Assembly: GCF_913060805.1 (NCBI RefSeq)
Contig: NZ_CAJXTC010000029.1
Location: 1 to 64,000 of the forward strand
DNA: 64,000 nucleotides
Direction: 5' to 3'
Origin: an uncultured Draconibacterium sp.
GTDB taxonomy: Bacteria > Bacteroidota > Bacteroidia > Bacteroidales > Prolixibacteraceae
Shown here: one piece after another, positions 10,927 through 19,530 of the stretch
Layout: every line of letters starts with the position of its first letter
How positions within the stretch are numbered: the first letter of the stretch is position 1
Made by a program: the position numbers and the translations under genes
The notes under the pieces: model-generated
Told to the model about the DNA's origin: nothing
Database searches by the model: none
Seen by the model: the letters and a program-made list of their open reading frames with translations, nothing else

Positions 10927-11355
10927 TTAAAATGTTAACACACTGGTATCCGTCGCCTTTATAGCATTGGTAAGCGGTGCCCCCATAATATCTACATTTA
11001 TACCAAGCCCTTTTAGCTGGTCGGTTACCCCGTACATATTGGCACAGGTAACACAGGCATTCAACTCAACTCCTTTTTCCATCATGTCTTTCAGTTTAGC
11101 CTGAACATCTTTGTTTTCGGCAACCAGTTTTGCTGATGGCCCCCAGATTATCACAGAAACTTCTTCGAAAAGTCCGAATTGTTTGGCAACTCCGGTGTAC
11201 ATCAGAGCTACACGTTCAGCAACCATTGGGTCGTCGCTGGTCCAAAGCACCATTAGTTTGTTTACTTCGGTTGCGGGTTTTTCCTGTGCAATGCTTGCGT
11301 TGTTTGCAACAACCATAACTGTTATTGCGAGAAAGAATACTTTTACAAATTTCAT
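10927..11355 (-). CDS. Exported DsrE-family protein
   Basis: 142 residues, signal peptide about 1-23 (ASIAQ). The DsrE/DsrF-like Rossmann-type core is visible: MVLWTSDDP, VALMYTGVAK, VSVIIWGPSAKLVAEN and the cysteine segment C101-VT-C104. DsrE proteins carry persulphide sulphur or act as small redox partners. The two cysteines could do so here, in the periplasm. It is the last gene of the HxlR-facing cluster, 51 bp after the hydrolase. The exact role is unknown. Confidence 0.85.
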   Translation of the reverse strand: MKFVKVFFLAITVMVVANNASIAQEKPATEVNKLMVLWTSDDPMVAERVALMYTGVAKQFGLFEEVSVIIWGPSAKLVAENKDVQAKLKDMMEKGVELNACVTCANMYGVTDQLKGLGINVDIMGAPLTNAIKATDTSVLTF

Positions 11356-11406
11356 AGTTTAAAATTTTAATAATTAATGATTTTTTATTTGATCTTCAAT
11401 ATTTTA

Positions 11407-12228
11407 CTAGTCGTTTAAAAACGGAGCAATACTTTCCCATACCGCAGGGAAGTTTTGCATAAACACCACATGTCCGGTGTTCGGAATAATACTCAGTTGA
11501 CTGTTGGGAATCATGTTATAAGCATTAATAACGTTTGGCAACGGAGCATTCAGGTCGCGTTCGCCTGCCATTACCAGAACAGGACATTCTATGGACATAA
11601 ACAACTCTTTACTTGCCTCCATGGTATTGTAAAAGCTCTCCATGTCTTTCCAGAAATCTTCGATTCGGTCTGGTTCGGGCATCAATGCCAGTTTTTCCTT
11701 CCACATATCACCTTCCGGCTTCATATCAAAAACTACTTTTCGTAATCCGGGTATTTGTTCGCCTGCACCAATGGCAATTAGCTTTTTTACCCGGTCGGGG
11801 TACATGCTTGCAACCTTATAGCCAGTGTATGCACCATCACTAAAACCGAGCAGAGTAACACTGCCGCCGGTAACTGCATTAACCACTGCCATTACATCGT
11901 TGGCTTTTAACTCGTAGGTTATTTTAGCAGTACCTATTTCTGATTTGGTATGACCACGCGTAGCCATGGCAATTACCTGGTAATTCTGATTTAGTTTTTC
12001 AATAAAACCAGCCATTTCATCAATCGATCCCATTATTCCACCATGCAACAAAATAATAGGTTCGCCACTGCCATAAACTTCGTAATACAGTTTTGCATCG
12101 CCTGCCTGCACATAATGTCCGGCATCGGGATTGTTACCGTATGATGTTCTTTGGATTTGTTGTGCCTTACCAGATAAGGAAAGCATAACAACCAGATTTA
12201 TAAGAAAGATTAATTTTTTAATTCTCAT
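11407..12228 (-). CDS. Exported alpha/beta hydrolase
   Basis: 273 residues, signal peptide about 1-22 (GKAQQ). Triad residues are Ser130 in GFSDGA, Asp225 in AGERDLN and His253 in NTGHVVF, with the oxyanion HGG at 62-64. Length and pattern match proline-iminopeptidase/haloperoxidase-like hydrolases, but with an export signal. It is the second exported hydrolase type in the window placed next to an NTF2-like gene and a cupin. It probably shares a transcript with the DsrE gene (51-bp gap) and the NTF2-like gene (42-bp gap). Confidence 0.9.
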   Translation of the reverse strand: MRIKKLIFLINLVVMLSLSGKAQQIQRTSYGNNPDAGHYVQAGDAKLYYEVYGSGEPIILLHGGIMGSIDEMAGFIEKLNQNYQVIAMATRGHTKSEIGTAKITYELKANDVMAVVNAVTGGSVTLLGFSDGAYTGYKVASMYPDRVKKLIAIGAGEQIPGLRKVVFDMKPEGDMWKEKLALMPEPDRIEDFWKDMESFYNTMEASKELFMSIECPVLVMAGERDLNAPLPNVINAYNMIPNSQLSIIPNTGHVVFMQNFPAVWESIAPFLND

Positions 12229-12270
12229 AGCTATATATTTTTTACTGATTTGAGATTGCGTAATCGAATT

Positions 12271-12774
12271 TTAAAATCCTTCCCTTTCTCCGTTTTTTGG
12301 CATGCCGGAATAATGTACATGGACAATTCTCCATTCTTCTCCAATCTTTTTCAATACCTGTGTTTCCCGACCTTTGCTTTGCATTGATTCCGGATTCTCT
12401 CCACTAAAGACAGCATCATAAATCCAGTAAAACTCAACTACTGCCATGTCGCCGTAAAGCTGAATAGTTTCATTATAACTTTTTAAATCGCGTTTGGAAA
12501 AACGGCTTCCAAACATTCCATAGATACCGGATTTGATTTCTTCCCAGCCTTTTTCATGCCCTTTTGGGTGTATAAAACTAACTTCCGTAGTTGTTAACCA
12601 AAAAGTTGCTGCCAGTGTTGTATCGGCCAGGTTAATGGACTTTTTGTACGCTTCAATTATGCTTTTTATGGCCGCTGTATCTTTTTGTTGTTTATCAATG
12701 GCACTTGCTTTATGCACATTAAAAACAGTAGCCACTAATATTGATACTACGAAAACAAACAATCCTTTTTTCAT
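12271..12774 (-). CDS. Exported NTF2-like (SnoaL-type) protein
   Basis: 167 residues, signal peptide about 1-25 (KASA). The NTF2-like core has AAIKSIIEAYKKSINLADT, EVSFIHPKGHEKGWEEIKSG and VLKKIGEEWRIVHVHYS, the usual closing strand pair with a histidine. It is only distantly similar to the tandem pair at 5708-6677. It lies between the hydrolase and the cupin gene. No catalytic role can be assigned. Confidence 0.85.
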   Translation of the reverse strand: MKKGLFVFVVSILVATVFNVHKASAIDKQQKDTAAIKSIIEAYKKSINLADTTLAATFWLTTTEVSFIHPKGHEKGWEEIKSGIYGMFGSRFSKRDLKSYNETIQLYGDMAVVEFYWIYDAVFSGENPESMQSKGRETQVLKKIGEEWRIVHVHYSGMPKNGEREGF

Positions 12775-12820
12775 ATTTATAAGTTTATGAGATTTTAAAA
12801 CAGCTTTTACAGAAATCAGA

Positions 12821-12863
12821 AGAAGAACTTTTCCAAAGTTTGAAACTTTGGAAAAGTTCTTCT
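12821..12863. terminator. Perfect 21-bp inverted repeat, likely terminator
   Basis: Left arm 12821-12841 and right arm 12843-12863 are perfect complements around a single central G at 12842. The folded RNA would have a stem of about 19-20 bp. It lies in the 116-bp gap after the cupin stop at 12891 and before the NTF2-like gene, so it may end or weaken the leftward transcript. A short T run (GTTTTTA) follows on the plus strand. The stem is AT-rich and unusually long. Confidence 0.55.
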
Positions 12864-12890
12864 GTCGTTTTTAAAATGGTGTTCCTTCTA

Positions 12891-13325
12891 CTACTTATCG
12901 TAAACACCATTCACTTCCCCACTAATCACCATTATTTTATTGAAATCGGGAAGATGAACTACTTCCGGAAGACTGGTTGTTCCAAAATCGATATAAACGA
13001 GTTTCTCGTTTTCCGATTTATTCAACACTACATGCGCTCCTTTTTCACCGGTTGGGAATCCAATAACATCGCCAGCTTTTACAGTTATTTCTCCATCGAT
13101 TGTACGAACCACACCGGTTCCACTGATGAAGTAAAAAACTTCTTCGTTGCTTTCATGGTAATGATAACCGTAAGCGTAATTTCCGGGATCTACCTCCACA
13201 AAATTGGCTCTGCACTTTGAAGTCTCTTCGTCAGGAATAATGTTTTTCTGGGTAAACTGATTTCCGTCACGGTCGATAAGCTGACCTTCCAAAGTTTCTA
13301 CATTTTTAACTATCAAATTTTTCAT
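12891..13325 (-). CDS. Cytoplasmic cupin-domain protein
   Basis: 144 residues, no signal peptide. The cupin fold has motif 1 GYHYHESNEEVFYFISGTG (two His and a Glu) and motif 2 GDVIGFPTGEKGAHVV, so a full metal site is present. It is the first gene of the leftward cluster, divergent from the HxlR gene across 232 bp. It may isomerise or oxidise a small carbonyl substrate, or act as a binding protein. A strong hairpin just after its stop may make it more highly expressed than the genes behind it. Confidence 0.87.
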   Translation of the reverse strand: MKNLIVKNVETLEGQLIDRDGNQFTQKNIIPDEETSKCRANFVEVDPGNYAYGYHYHESNEEVFYFISGTGVVRTIDGEITVKAGDVIGFPTGEKGAHVVLNKSENEKLVYIDFGTTSLPEVVHLPDFNKIMVISGEVNGVYDK

Positions 13326-13400
13326 AACATCATTATTTTTTATTGTTTGAATACTTCAAAATTCGGCATCCGGCTACACATGTGCAAACAGGTTCGTTAC

Positions 13401-13416
13401 CTAACCTAGAGGTTAG
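13401..13416. promoter_or_regulatory. Candidate operator for the HxlR regulator
   Basis: CTAACCT and AGGTTAG form a perfect inverted repeat with 7-bp arms and a 2-bp spacer. It lies in the divergent spacer, 75 bp before the cupin start and 141 bp before the HxlR start. The symmetry and position fit a dimeric winged-helix regulator. Confidence 0.45.
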
Positions 13417-13527
13417 AATTGCAGATTATCAGACATTTACAACCTGAAAATATTTTTAAAAAAGTTAATCTTTTCACAAATGGTAACATTCATTTAGTCC
13501 TTTTACTCTCCAAAAGAGATTATTGGT

Positions 13528-13535
13528 TAGTTTTG
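13528..13535 (+). promoter_or_regulatory. Candidate -7 box of the HxlR gene
   Basis: TAGTTTTG fits TAnnTTTG and lies 22 bp before the start at 13558. No good -33 box is seen at the right distance. Confidence 0.35.
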
Positions 13536-13557
13536 TGATGAATTAAAAACAGTAATT

Positions 13558-13893
13558 ATGCGTAAATTAGATCCGCTTTACCCAACCTGCCCCATCCGAA
13601 ATGTTATAAACCGAATGAGTGATAAATGGTCGCTATTAATTTTAGGTACGCTTAATCAGAATGGTATTATGCGGTATAAGGAATTAAACAAATCCATTCC
13701 GGATATTTCTCAGAAAATGCTTTCGAGTACACTGAAACGTCTGGAGGAGGATAAATTAATCAACAGGAAAATGTATGCAGAAATTCCTCCACGTGTTGAA
13801 TATTCGCTTACTAAAACCGGCAAGGAATTTATGCCAGCTGTTGATATGATGGTGAGCTGGGCGTTGAAGAATTTTGACGTGATTGTTAGTTGA
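13558..13893 (+). CDS. HxlR-family winged-helix regulator
   Basis: 111 residues, the normal length. It shows the family pattern: CPIRNVINRMSDKWSLLIL with the conserved early cysteine (Cys11), then RYKELNKSIPDISQKMLSSTLKRLEEDKLINRK and the wing PRVEYSLTKTGKEF. HxlR proteins often sense aldehydes, quinones or disulphide stress through the N-terminal cysteine. It is divergent from the cupin, NTF2-like, hydrolase and DsrE genes and probably controls them through the palindrome at 13401-13416. Confidence 0.93.
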   Translation: MRKLDPLYPTCPIRNVINRMSDKWSLLILGTLNQNGIMRYKELNKSIPDISQKMLSSTLKRLEEDKLINRKMYAEIPPRVEYSLTKTGKEFMPAVDMMVSWALKNFDVIVS

Positions 13894-13992
13894 TAAGCTA
13901 ATTAAATAACAATTTTCAGGAATATAATTGCTGTTATCTCAGATATAAAAAAATTAGCTTACTTTAATCCCAGTATTACCAATTAAGAAATA

Positions 13993-14418
13993 ATGTTGTC
14001 TTCAAGTGAGAATCTTCATATCATTGAAAGTTTAGGATTAATAATTGTTTCCCACAATAATTTACTCGATCAGCAAAGTGTTGAAAGAGTAATTACTGAT
14101 TTAAAAAGCAATCCACTTTTCCGAAAGGAATATTCCATCTTAATTGATATCAGAAAAGCAAATACAGGGTTAAACTTTGCAGAAATTGAAGATCTTAGCC
14201 ACTTTGTATTTGATAAAATTGATGATACGGGATTAAATAAATTTGCCATCCTTACTTCCGAATCATTGCTCAATAAAGCGGTACAGTATGTTCGAAGCTA
14301 TAAACATTCTTCAAAATACCAGGTCTTTTCCGCACTGGAACCAGCACTGCACTGGCTAAAGGTTCCGCAGGACAGAAAGTCACAAATTGATTTGAAATTA
14401 AGCTATTTAAATCAATAA
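13993..14418 (+). CDS. STAS/SpoIIAA-like small protein
   Basis: 141 residues, cytoplasmic. Predicted alternating strands and helices (LGLIIVSHN, EYSILIDIRKAN, NKFAILTSES, YQVFSALEPALHWLKV) match a STAS/SEC14-like fold found in many Bacteroidota hypothetical proteins that end in a similar A-x-x-W-L segment. It follows the HxlR gene by 99 bp on the same strand. No partner kinase or anti-sigma factor is adjacent. The function is unknown. Confidence 0.65.
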   Translation: MLSSSENLHIIESLGLIIVSHNNLLDQQSVERVITDLKSNPLFRKEYSILIDIRKANTGLNFAEIEDLSHFVFDKIDDTGLNKFAILTSESLLNKAVQYVRSYKHSSKYQVFSALEPALHWLKVPQDRKSQIDLKLSYLNQ

Positions 14419-14493
14419 AATGAGCAGAATTATAAAGAGAAATATATAGGATCAATTCACAAATTCGGACTAACCTCGTATAGGTGGACAATA

Positions 14494-15978
14494 CTATTCC
14501 TGCCAGTCAGATACCAACCCTATAAACTCCTGTCGATATCCGAATGGATCGAAAGAAACCGAATTTTCGAGCAGGTCAAGAACCAATTTTTTCGAGGCGG
14601 TTCCTTTGTATTCTGATTGTTTCATTACAAGTCCCAATCCACCAACAGCAGCAGCAAATTTCATGTTCTCTGATGATGCAGCGATATCTTGTGCGGTGCC
14701 ATTTACTTCGTGCATTATCAATTGGCTTTCGCTTGCGTTTGGCTTTTTATACCTAAAATCGAATTGTGCAAATTTTTCATTCATTGTTCCATCAGTAAGC
14801 ACCAGTTCGTAAAGCGCTGTAATGGTTTGCGAAGAACCTATTTCTCCGGCATCGGTTGAATCGTTTTCAAAATCTTCATTTTCCAGACTTCGGTTCTCGT
14901 AACCAATAAGGCGGTAAGAGTCAACCCTGTTTTCATTAAATGTCAACTGTATTTTTGAATCTTTTGCGACCGTGAAGAATTTACCAAATTCGTGTGTAAA
15001 CACTTTTTGTATCTGATTGGCATTGTCGATGTATTCGTAATTACCATTTCCTTTATTGGCAATTTGCTCCATCATATGGTCGTTCAGGTTTCCACTTCCA
15101 ACACCCAGTACAGTTAAATAAATTCCCGATTCGCGTTTTTCTTCAATCAATTCAACCAACTCATCGGTTGACGACGGACCAACATTAAAATCTCCGTCAG
15201 AACCTAAAATCACCCGGTTGTTGCCATCCTGAATAAAGTTTTCTTCTGCAATATCGTAAGCCGTTAATATTCCGGCTGCACCTGCAGTAGAACCACCGGC
15301 ACCAAGTTTATTTATTGCTTCTTTAATTTTATCCTTCTCATCTCCATATGTCGAAGGGAGTAATACACCGGCCTCTCCGGCATAGGTAACAATTGCAATT
15401 TTATCCTGGTCCTTTAAGTTATCTGTCATGGTTTTAAATCCCGACTTAAGAATACCTAGTTTCTCCGGGGAATTCATCGAGCCGGAGACATCGATTAAAA
15501 AAACATAGTTCGAATTTGGCAGTTCATTCTCAGGAATGGTTTTTCCCTTCATTCCTAAACGCATAAGATAATGATCCGTATTCCAAGGGCAACTTGCTAT
15601 TTCAGAATTCAACGATACATTTTCACCACTTGTCGGTTCAGCGTAATCGAAAGTAAAATAATTGAGGTATTCTTCAATTCGTACCGAAGCTTTAGGTGGC
15701 GTTTGACCTAAATAGAAGAAGCGTCTCATATTCGCATACGATCCGCCATCGGCATCAACCGAGAATGTAGAAATCGGTTGATCACTAACTTTTATGAAAG
15801 GATTTTCTTCATAGTCATTGTAGTTTTCGCGATAGCTGTCCTCATAGTTGTCCTGACCTGAATCCATTAAAGCGGCAAGGTACATTTCATTGTATTTGAC
15901 ATCACTAGTTTCATCTTCAGTGCAAGCATTAAATAGGAACAAAAGTAAAACTGCGGCGGAGAATAGCTTTGTTTTCAT
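14494..15978 (-). CDS. VWA-domain lipoprotein with DUF3520 (YfbK-like)
   Basis: 494 residues with lipobox FNAC (Cys19). The order is a von Willebrand N-terminal domain (about 60-150, with STFSVDADGGSYANMRRF), then a VWA domain (about 157-330) with an intact MIDAS (Asp163, Ser165, Ser167), then a DUF3520 C-terminal domain (about 335-490). This architecture is common in Bacteroidota and proteobacterial YfbK-type proteins, whose role in cell-surface adhesion or ion binding is unproven. No operon partners are obvious: the next gene on this strand is 47 bp upstream and of another class. Confidence 0.9.
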   Translation of the reverse strand: MKTKLFSAAVLLLFLFNACTEDETSDVKYNEMYLAALMDSGQDNYEDSYRENYNDYEENPFIKVSDQPISTFSVDADGGSYANMRRFFYLGQTPPKASVRIEEYLNYFTFDYAEPTSGENVSLNSEIASCPWNTDHYLMRLGMKGKTIPENELPNSNYVFLIDVSGSMNSPEKLGILKSGFKTMTDNLKDQDKIAIVTYAGEAGVLLPSTYGDEKDKIKEAINKLGAGGSTAGAAGILTAYDIAEENFIQDGNNRVILGSDGDFNVGPSSTDELVELIEEKRESGIYLTVLGVGSGNLNDHMMEQIANKGNGNYEYIDNANQIQKVFTHEFGKFFTVAKDSKIQLTFNENRVDSYRLIGYENRSLENEDFENDSTDAGEIGSSQTITALYELVLTDGTMNEKFAQFDFRYKKPNASESQLIMHEVNGTAQDIAASSENMKFAAAVGGLGLVMKQSEYKGTASKKLVLDLLENSVSFDPFGYRQEFIGLVSDWQE

Positions 15979-16025
15979 AGTGTTTGTGTTTATTTATAAT
16001 TGTTAATATAAATTCGAACAATATC

Positions 16026-16775
16026 TTACCGAAACATAATGGCGACACCAAACGAAAGCCGGTTGAGATCCTCTTTGTGCTCCCACTCATCAAACTGATT
16101 ATTGCCGTAATCCTTTCGTGCTGTGGATTTTGTTTTCTGATGCCGGTATGCCGCCGTAAATAATAAATCGCTGTTTTCGTTTAACGGCACTTTTACTCCT
16201 ACTTCGGGATTAAACATTAAGCCTCCATAATTCCGAAGTTCGCAATCGGTAATACTATAAGGAGACCAATCCAAATAGAGTTCATCGTAGTGTTTGGCTT
16301 TAAAACTCCCAAATGAATGTCCTCCTTTGAGTACGATAAACGGAGAAATTTTATCATCCCAGAATGTGTAACGTAATTCTGCAAAAAGCGGATAGAGATT
16401 GTGATCAAAAATTTCAAATCCAACTCCAACTCCGGCCGCCCAATGTTCGTTGAACATATAGCCATTGGTAATGGTGAATGAAGGAATAGCCGTAAGTTCG
16501 CTGTGGGTATTTGCCTGAGTAGATATATTGGCATAATCGATCAGCGGATACGCATCATAATCATAGGGTTGGTAATAAATTACCTGATCGGTTACCTGCT
16601 TGTTACCAAATAAAAGGCTGAATTGCATTAAATTATAATATCCTTTTGCTTTTCTGTTAGTAAGAATGCTTTGACTTGCATCATTTTTTAGATTGGTATT
16701 CAGCTCATTTACAGGTTGAGCAAAACTACTGAGTGCGAACATAAACGATAAAGTGATCAGACAAATCTTTTTCAT
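16026..16775 (-). CDS. Outer-membrane beta-barrel protein
   Basis: 249 residues, signal peptide about 1-19 (LSSFAQ). Strand-turn repeats (WAAGVGVGFEIFDHNLYPLFAELRYTF, ISPFIVLKGGHSFGSF, RLSFGVAIMFR) and a C-terminal Phe-Arg ending fit an 8-12-stranded outer-membrane barrel. It follows the propeller lipoprotein by only 10 bp, so the two are co-transcribed and may form a surface complex. The substrate and named family are unknown. Confidence 0.75.
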   Translation of the reverse strand: MKKICLITLSFMFALSSFAQPVNELNTNLKNDASQSILTNRKAKGYYNLMQFSLLFGNKQVTDQVIYYQPYDYDAYPLIDYANISTQANTHSELTAIPSFTITNGYMFNEHWAAGVGVGFEIFDHNLYPLFAELRYTFWDDKISPFIVLKGGHSFGSFKAKHYDELYLDWSPYSITDCELRNYGGLMFNPEVGVKVPLNENSDLLFTAAYRHQKTKSTARKDYGNNQFDEWEHKEDLNRLSFGVAIMFR

Positions 16776-16785
16776 AAGCAGTATT

Positions 16786-18069
16786 TTATGGGATTAGTTT
16801 TATATTTTCAAGATTACTAATATCATACAGAAATAATCCTTGTGCATTTGCTACGGCCAGCACATTTCCGTCCTTCGACCAACAGGTTCCGGAAATATCA
16901 GAGTAGTTGGTAACAAGCTGAAGTTCGTCTTCTGCTGGAATGTATACCGCTAGTTCGTTGCCAAGAGTAATTAAATGGTTTTCAACTCTGAATATTGATG
17001 TGGCATTTGTTGGTATTTCATAATCTACATATCTTTCCATGTAGGCTGATTCATTGCTTTTATATCCACCCCATATTGATTGACCTGACAAAACGTAGAA
17101 AACCTGCATACCAGGTAAATAAGTAATATCTATTGGTCTGAACGTGGGAAAATACAGATGATAACTTACCGGGTATCTTTCATCATAAACCATACAATCC
17201 GAATAACCTCTGGCGCCATTAGTTTCAACACCCAAAATAAAAACCAGACTGTCCTGAAAGAACATTCGTACCGGGTAAGCATTTGAATAGTAGTAAGGAG
17301 GAGCATAATTTCCCCATGGCTCGGTCCATAAATCTTCTTCCCTTGAACTAAAAGCTCCCGACCGATATGCACAGATAGCCCAACTATTGTAACTGCCGTA
17401 ACTGCGTATTTCTTCCAAGCCCAGCTGTATCATTCCAATATATGGCTTGTCAAAAACAGGTTGTTCTGTAAACCAGAAATCAGGAATTTCTTTAGTTGTC
17501 AAACTATCGTAGAGCTTATCGTATTCTCCAAAATCAAGATTGGGATCCTTTTCTGTTACCACTCCAGTAAGTTCATGCCTCTCTGATCCAACAATAAGTC
17601 CTTTCCCCTCTTCATAGGGAATATTCCATCCAGTTTTATAGCTTGTGAAGTGGTTAAAATAATTCTCTTCCCGATGTAAAAGAGTTGCCTGAAGCGGTTC
17701 GCTTACATCAAGAATTACCAAGTCTACAAGATTGTTACAATAAAAAAGGTTCCCGGCAATTTCAAAGTCTTTTATATACTTGCACTCAATAAAACACTGA
17801 TAACTTAAACTCTCCCCATTCTTTTCATAAACGTGAACTCCTTTGAGTAACTCACCTACGAAATAGTAGTTATCATTTGAAACAATTTTAAAAGGAGATT
17901 CCTGAGGTGATTCAGCTTTTACCTGTATTTTTCCAACTTCACCCATATCCAGATAAACCGGATAATCTTTCGATTGAGTAATTATTTTCGAGTATCGATA
18001 AATATCTTCATACTCATCCTCACATCCAACTAAAAAAACAATTAAGAACAAATACAAGAGCTGTTTCAT
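16786..18069 (-). CDS. Propeller-type (LVIVD-repeat-like) lipoprotein
   Basis: 427 residues with lipobox FLVGC (Cys16). Repeated segments (LVDLVILDVSEPLQATLL, GLFLYDISNLENIKL) match the LVIVD beta-propeller pattern of Bacteroidota surface lipoproteins. The mature N-terminus is acidic (EDEYEDIYR). Such propellers are usually outer-membrane-attached binding proteins. It is translationally close to the barrel gene downstream. Confidence 0.75.
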   Translation of the reverse strand: MKQLLYLFLIVFLVGCEDEYEDIYRYSKIITQSKDYPVYLDMGEVGKIQVKAESPQESPFKIVSNDNYYFVGELLKGVHVYEKNGESLSYQCFIECKYIKDFEIAGNLFYCNNLVDLVILDVSEPLQATLLHREENYFNHFTSYKTGWNIPYEEGKGLIVGSERHELTGVVTEKDPNLDFGEYDKLYDSLTTKEIPDFWFTEQPVFDKPYIGMIQLGLEEIRSYGSYNSWAICAYRSGAFSSREEDLWTEPWGNYAPPYYYSNAYPVRMFFQDSLVFILGVETNGARGYSDCMVYDERYPVSYHLYFPTFRPIDITYLPGMQVFYVLSGQSIWGGYKSNESAYMERYVDYEIPTNATSIFRVENHLITLGNELAVYIPAEDELQLVTNYSDISGTCWSKDGNVLAVANAQGLFLYDISNLENIKLIP

Positions 18070-18192
18070 AAGGTTACGTTATTAGTTGAGTTCTGATATT
18101 TAAAGAGATAGATGAATTTTAGTTCGAAAAGGTTGCGTACATAATGTTATTTTTTGAAAACAGGCCGACGAGATGCGGTATTTATTGCTGAA

Positions 18193-18594
18193 TTAGTCGG
18201 GCAAACGTTCAAACCTTTTTATTTCCTCCAGCGCCTCATCCCAAGCCGCTTTACTGGAAATAAACAGATGGGCATCGGGTCGTTTATTCAATGCACTATC
18301 CAAACATCCGGCCGGAACCACCAAAAGTTTACCATTCATTTGTAGGTTGGGTAATGCCGAACCGCATGTTGCACAAAAAGCTTTGGCATGATTGGTTTCG
18401 GGCAGCTGAAAAACCCGGATTTTGGTTTCCGTTTTTATCCATTCCAACCTAGCACTTGTTGAAAATAAATTGGCGGCATGCGCCGATCCGGTATCTTTCC
18501 GGCAATAGCTGCAATGACACAAATAAAAACTTTCGAAATCGCCAACAACTTTAAATTGAACTGCTTTGCACAAACAAGATCCGTAGTATTCCAT
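18193..18594 (-). CDS. GFA/CENP-V family zinc protein
   Basis: 133 residues. Zinc ligands of the glutathione-dependent formaldehyde-activating family are all present: Cys7 and Cys9 (CLC), Cys26, Cys28 and Cys31 (CHCSYC), Cys74 and Cys77 (CATC). Length is typical. Family members bind zinc and small thiol adducts, and most are uncharacterised. No glutathione genes are nearby. It stands alone, followed downstream by 123 bp before the next stop. Confidence 0.88.
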   Translation of the reverse strand: MEYYGSCLCKAVQFKVVGDFESFYLCHCSYCRKDTGSAHAANLFSTSARLEWIKTETKIRVFQLPETNHAKAFCATCGSALPNLQMNGKLLVVPAGCLDSALNKRPDAHLFISSKAAWDEALEEIKRFERLPD

Positions 18595-18668
18595 ATTGTT
18601 ATTAATCTTTGTTCCGATTTAGTTGTTCTTCCAATCTTACTATTTTCTTCCTATTTGTTTTCAACAGG

Positions 18669-18696
18669 ACACGAAAGGATTCGCGCGACAGCGAGG
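18669..18696. repeat. Short dispersed intergenic repeat, copy 1
   Basis: The segment ends in TTCGCGCGACAGCGAGG and resembles the segment at 23990-24016 (ATCGCGCACCAGCGAGG). Both are GC-rich islands inside AT-rich spacers of the accessory region and contain GCGCGA-type palindromes. Confidence 0.4.
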
Positions 18697-18756
18697 ATGA
18701 TGGCGCCGCTGCTTTTTTAATCCGGGCTGGCACTATTCTTTTACTGATACCGCCCT

Positions 18757-19455
18757 CTATTTCTCAAATTTTCTGTAGCAATTATAACAAACTGGTTTTA
18801 GCATTGAGGTATTCTCAAATTCGCCGCAACTGTGGCAAACATTCTCTTCATACTCGGGATTCTCAAATTGAGCCCACGTTGAAAAACATTCCCAACAATA
18901 TGGTCTTTCAATGTCGTAAGGGATTCGTGTCTCACAACGGATGCAATAACCTCTTTTGTTCTTTTTGTTTTCAGATTTATTCTCTGTTGAGTTTTTCTCA
19001 TTAAAAAACTGGCGGTTTGTGCGAGCAAGTTGAATTACCTCTGATGACTGGATTATTGATTTGGTTTCGTTAACAGCCTTTTCATAAAGGTTTGAATCAT
19101 CTTCTTTTGTAATGCGAACTCCCATCTCACGGTTATTCTTCTCCGAAAATTCATACATATTCATGGAAGTTATTACCATATCACTTTCGTTGTAATAACA
19201 TTTTGCGTGCAAGTTCTCAAAGAAATATAACTCAACATTTAATTCGGCAAGCGAGTTGCGCTCATTTGGCTTTAAATCGTCTTTGCCATAAATTATTACA
19301 ATTTTTACTTTTCTATTCGAAGCGTCTTTTAATCTTTCAAAAAAGGTTTTAGATAGTTGAAGGTAAGGAGAAACCAATGTAAGCTCCCTTTTCGACTCTA
19401 TGATAATATTTTCTATCCAGTAAGAAATTCCGTTGGTTGTTAAAAATTCTGCCAT
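18757..19455 (-). CDS. PLD-like protein with two C-terminal zinc ribbons
   Basis: 232 residues. One phospholipase-D-like half (about 10-145) carries the HKD-type motif His83-x-Lys85 with Asp92 and Ser97. A single HKD motif implies dimerisation to build the active site. A charged linker (150-168) leads to two zinc ribbons: Cys171, 174, 187, 190 and Cys207, 210, 223, 226. PLD-fold proteins with nucleic-acid-binding ribbons are often nucleases. It lies 75 bp downstream of the restriction-modification gene on the same strand, so it may be a helper nuclease, though the link is inferred from position only. Confidence 0.8.
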   Translation of the reverse strand: MAEFLTTNGISYWIENIIIESKRELTLVSPYLQLSKTFFERLKDASNRKVKIVIIYGKDDLKPNERNSLAELNVELYFFENLHAKCYYNESDMVITSMNMYEFSEKNNREMGVRITKEDDSNLYEKAVNETKSIIQSSEVIQLARTNRQFFNEKNSTENKSENKKNKRGYCIRCETRIPYDIERPYCWECFSTWAQFENPEYEENVCHSCGEFENTSMLKPVCYNCYRKFEK

Positions 19456-19530
19456 GGTTAATTATTAGAAATTAGGTTTGAGTTTTAATCGTATGTATTT
19501 GTTTTCAGTTCTTAAATCTTTGGGAATTAT

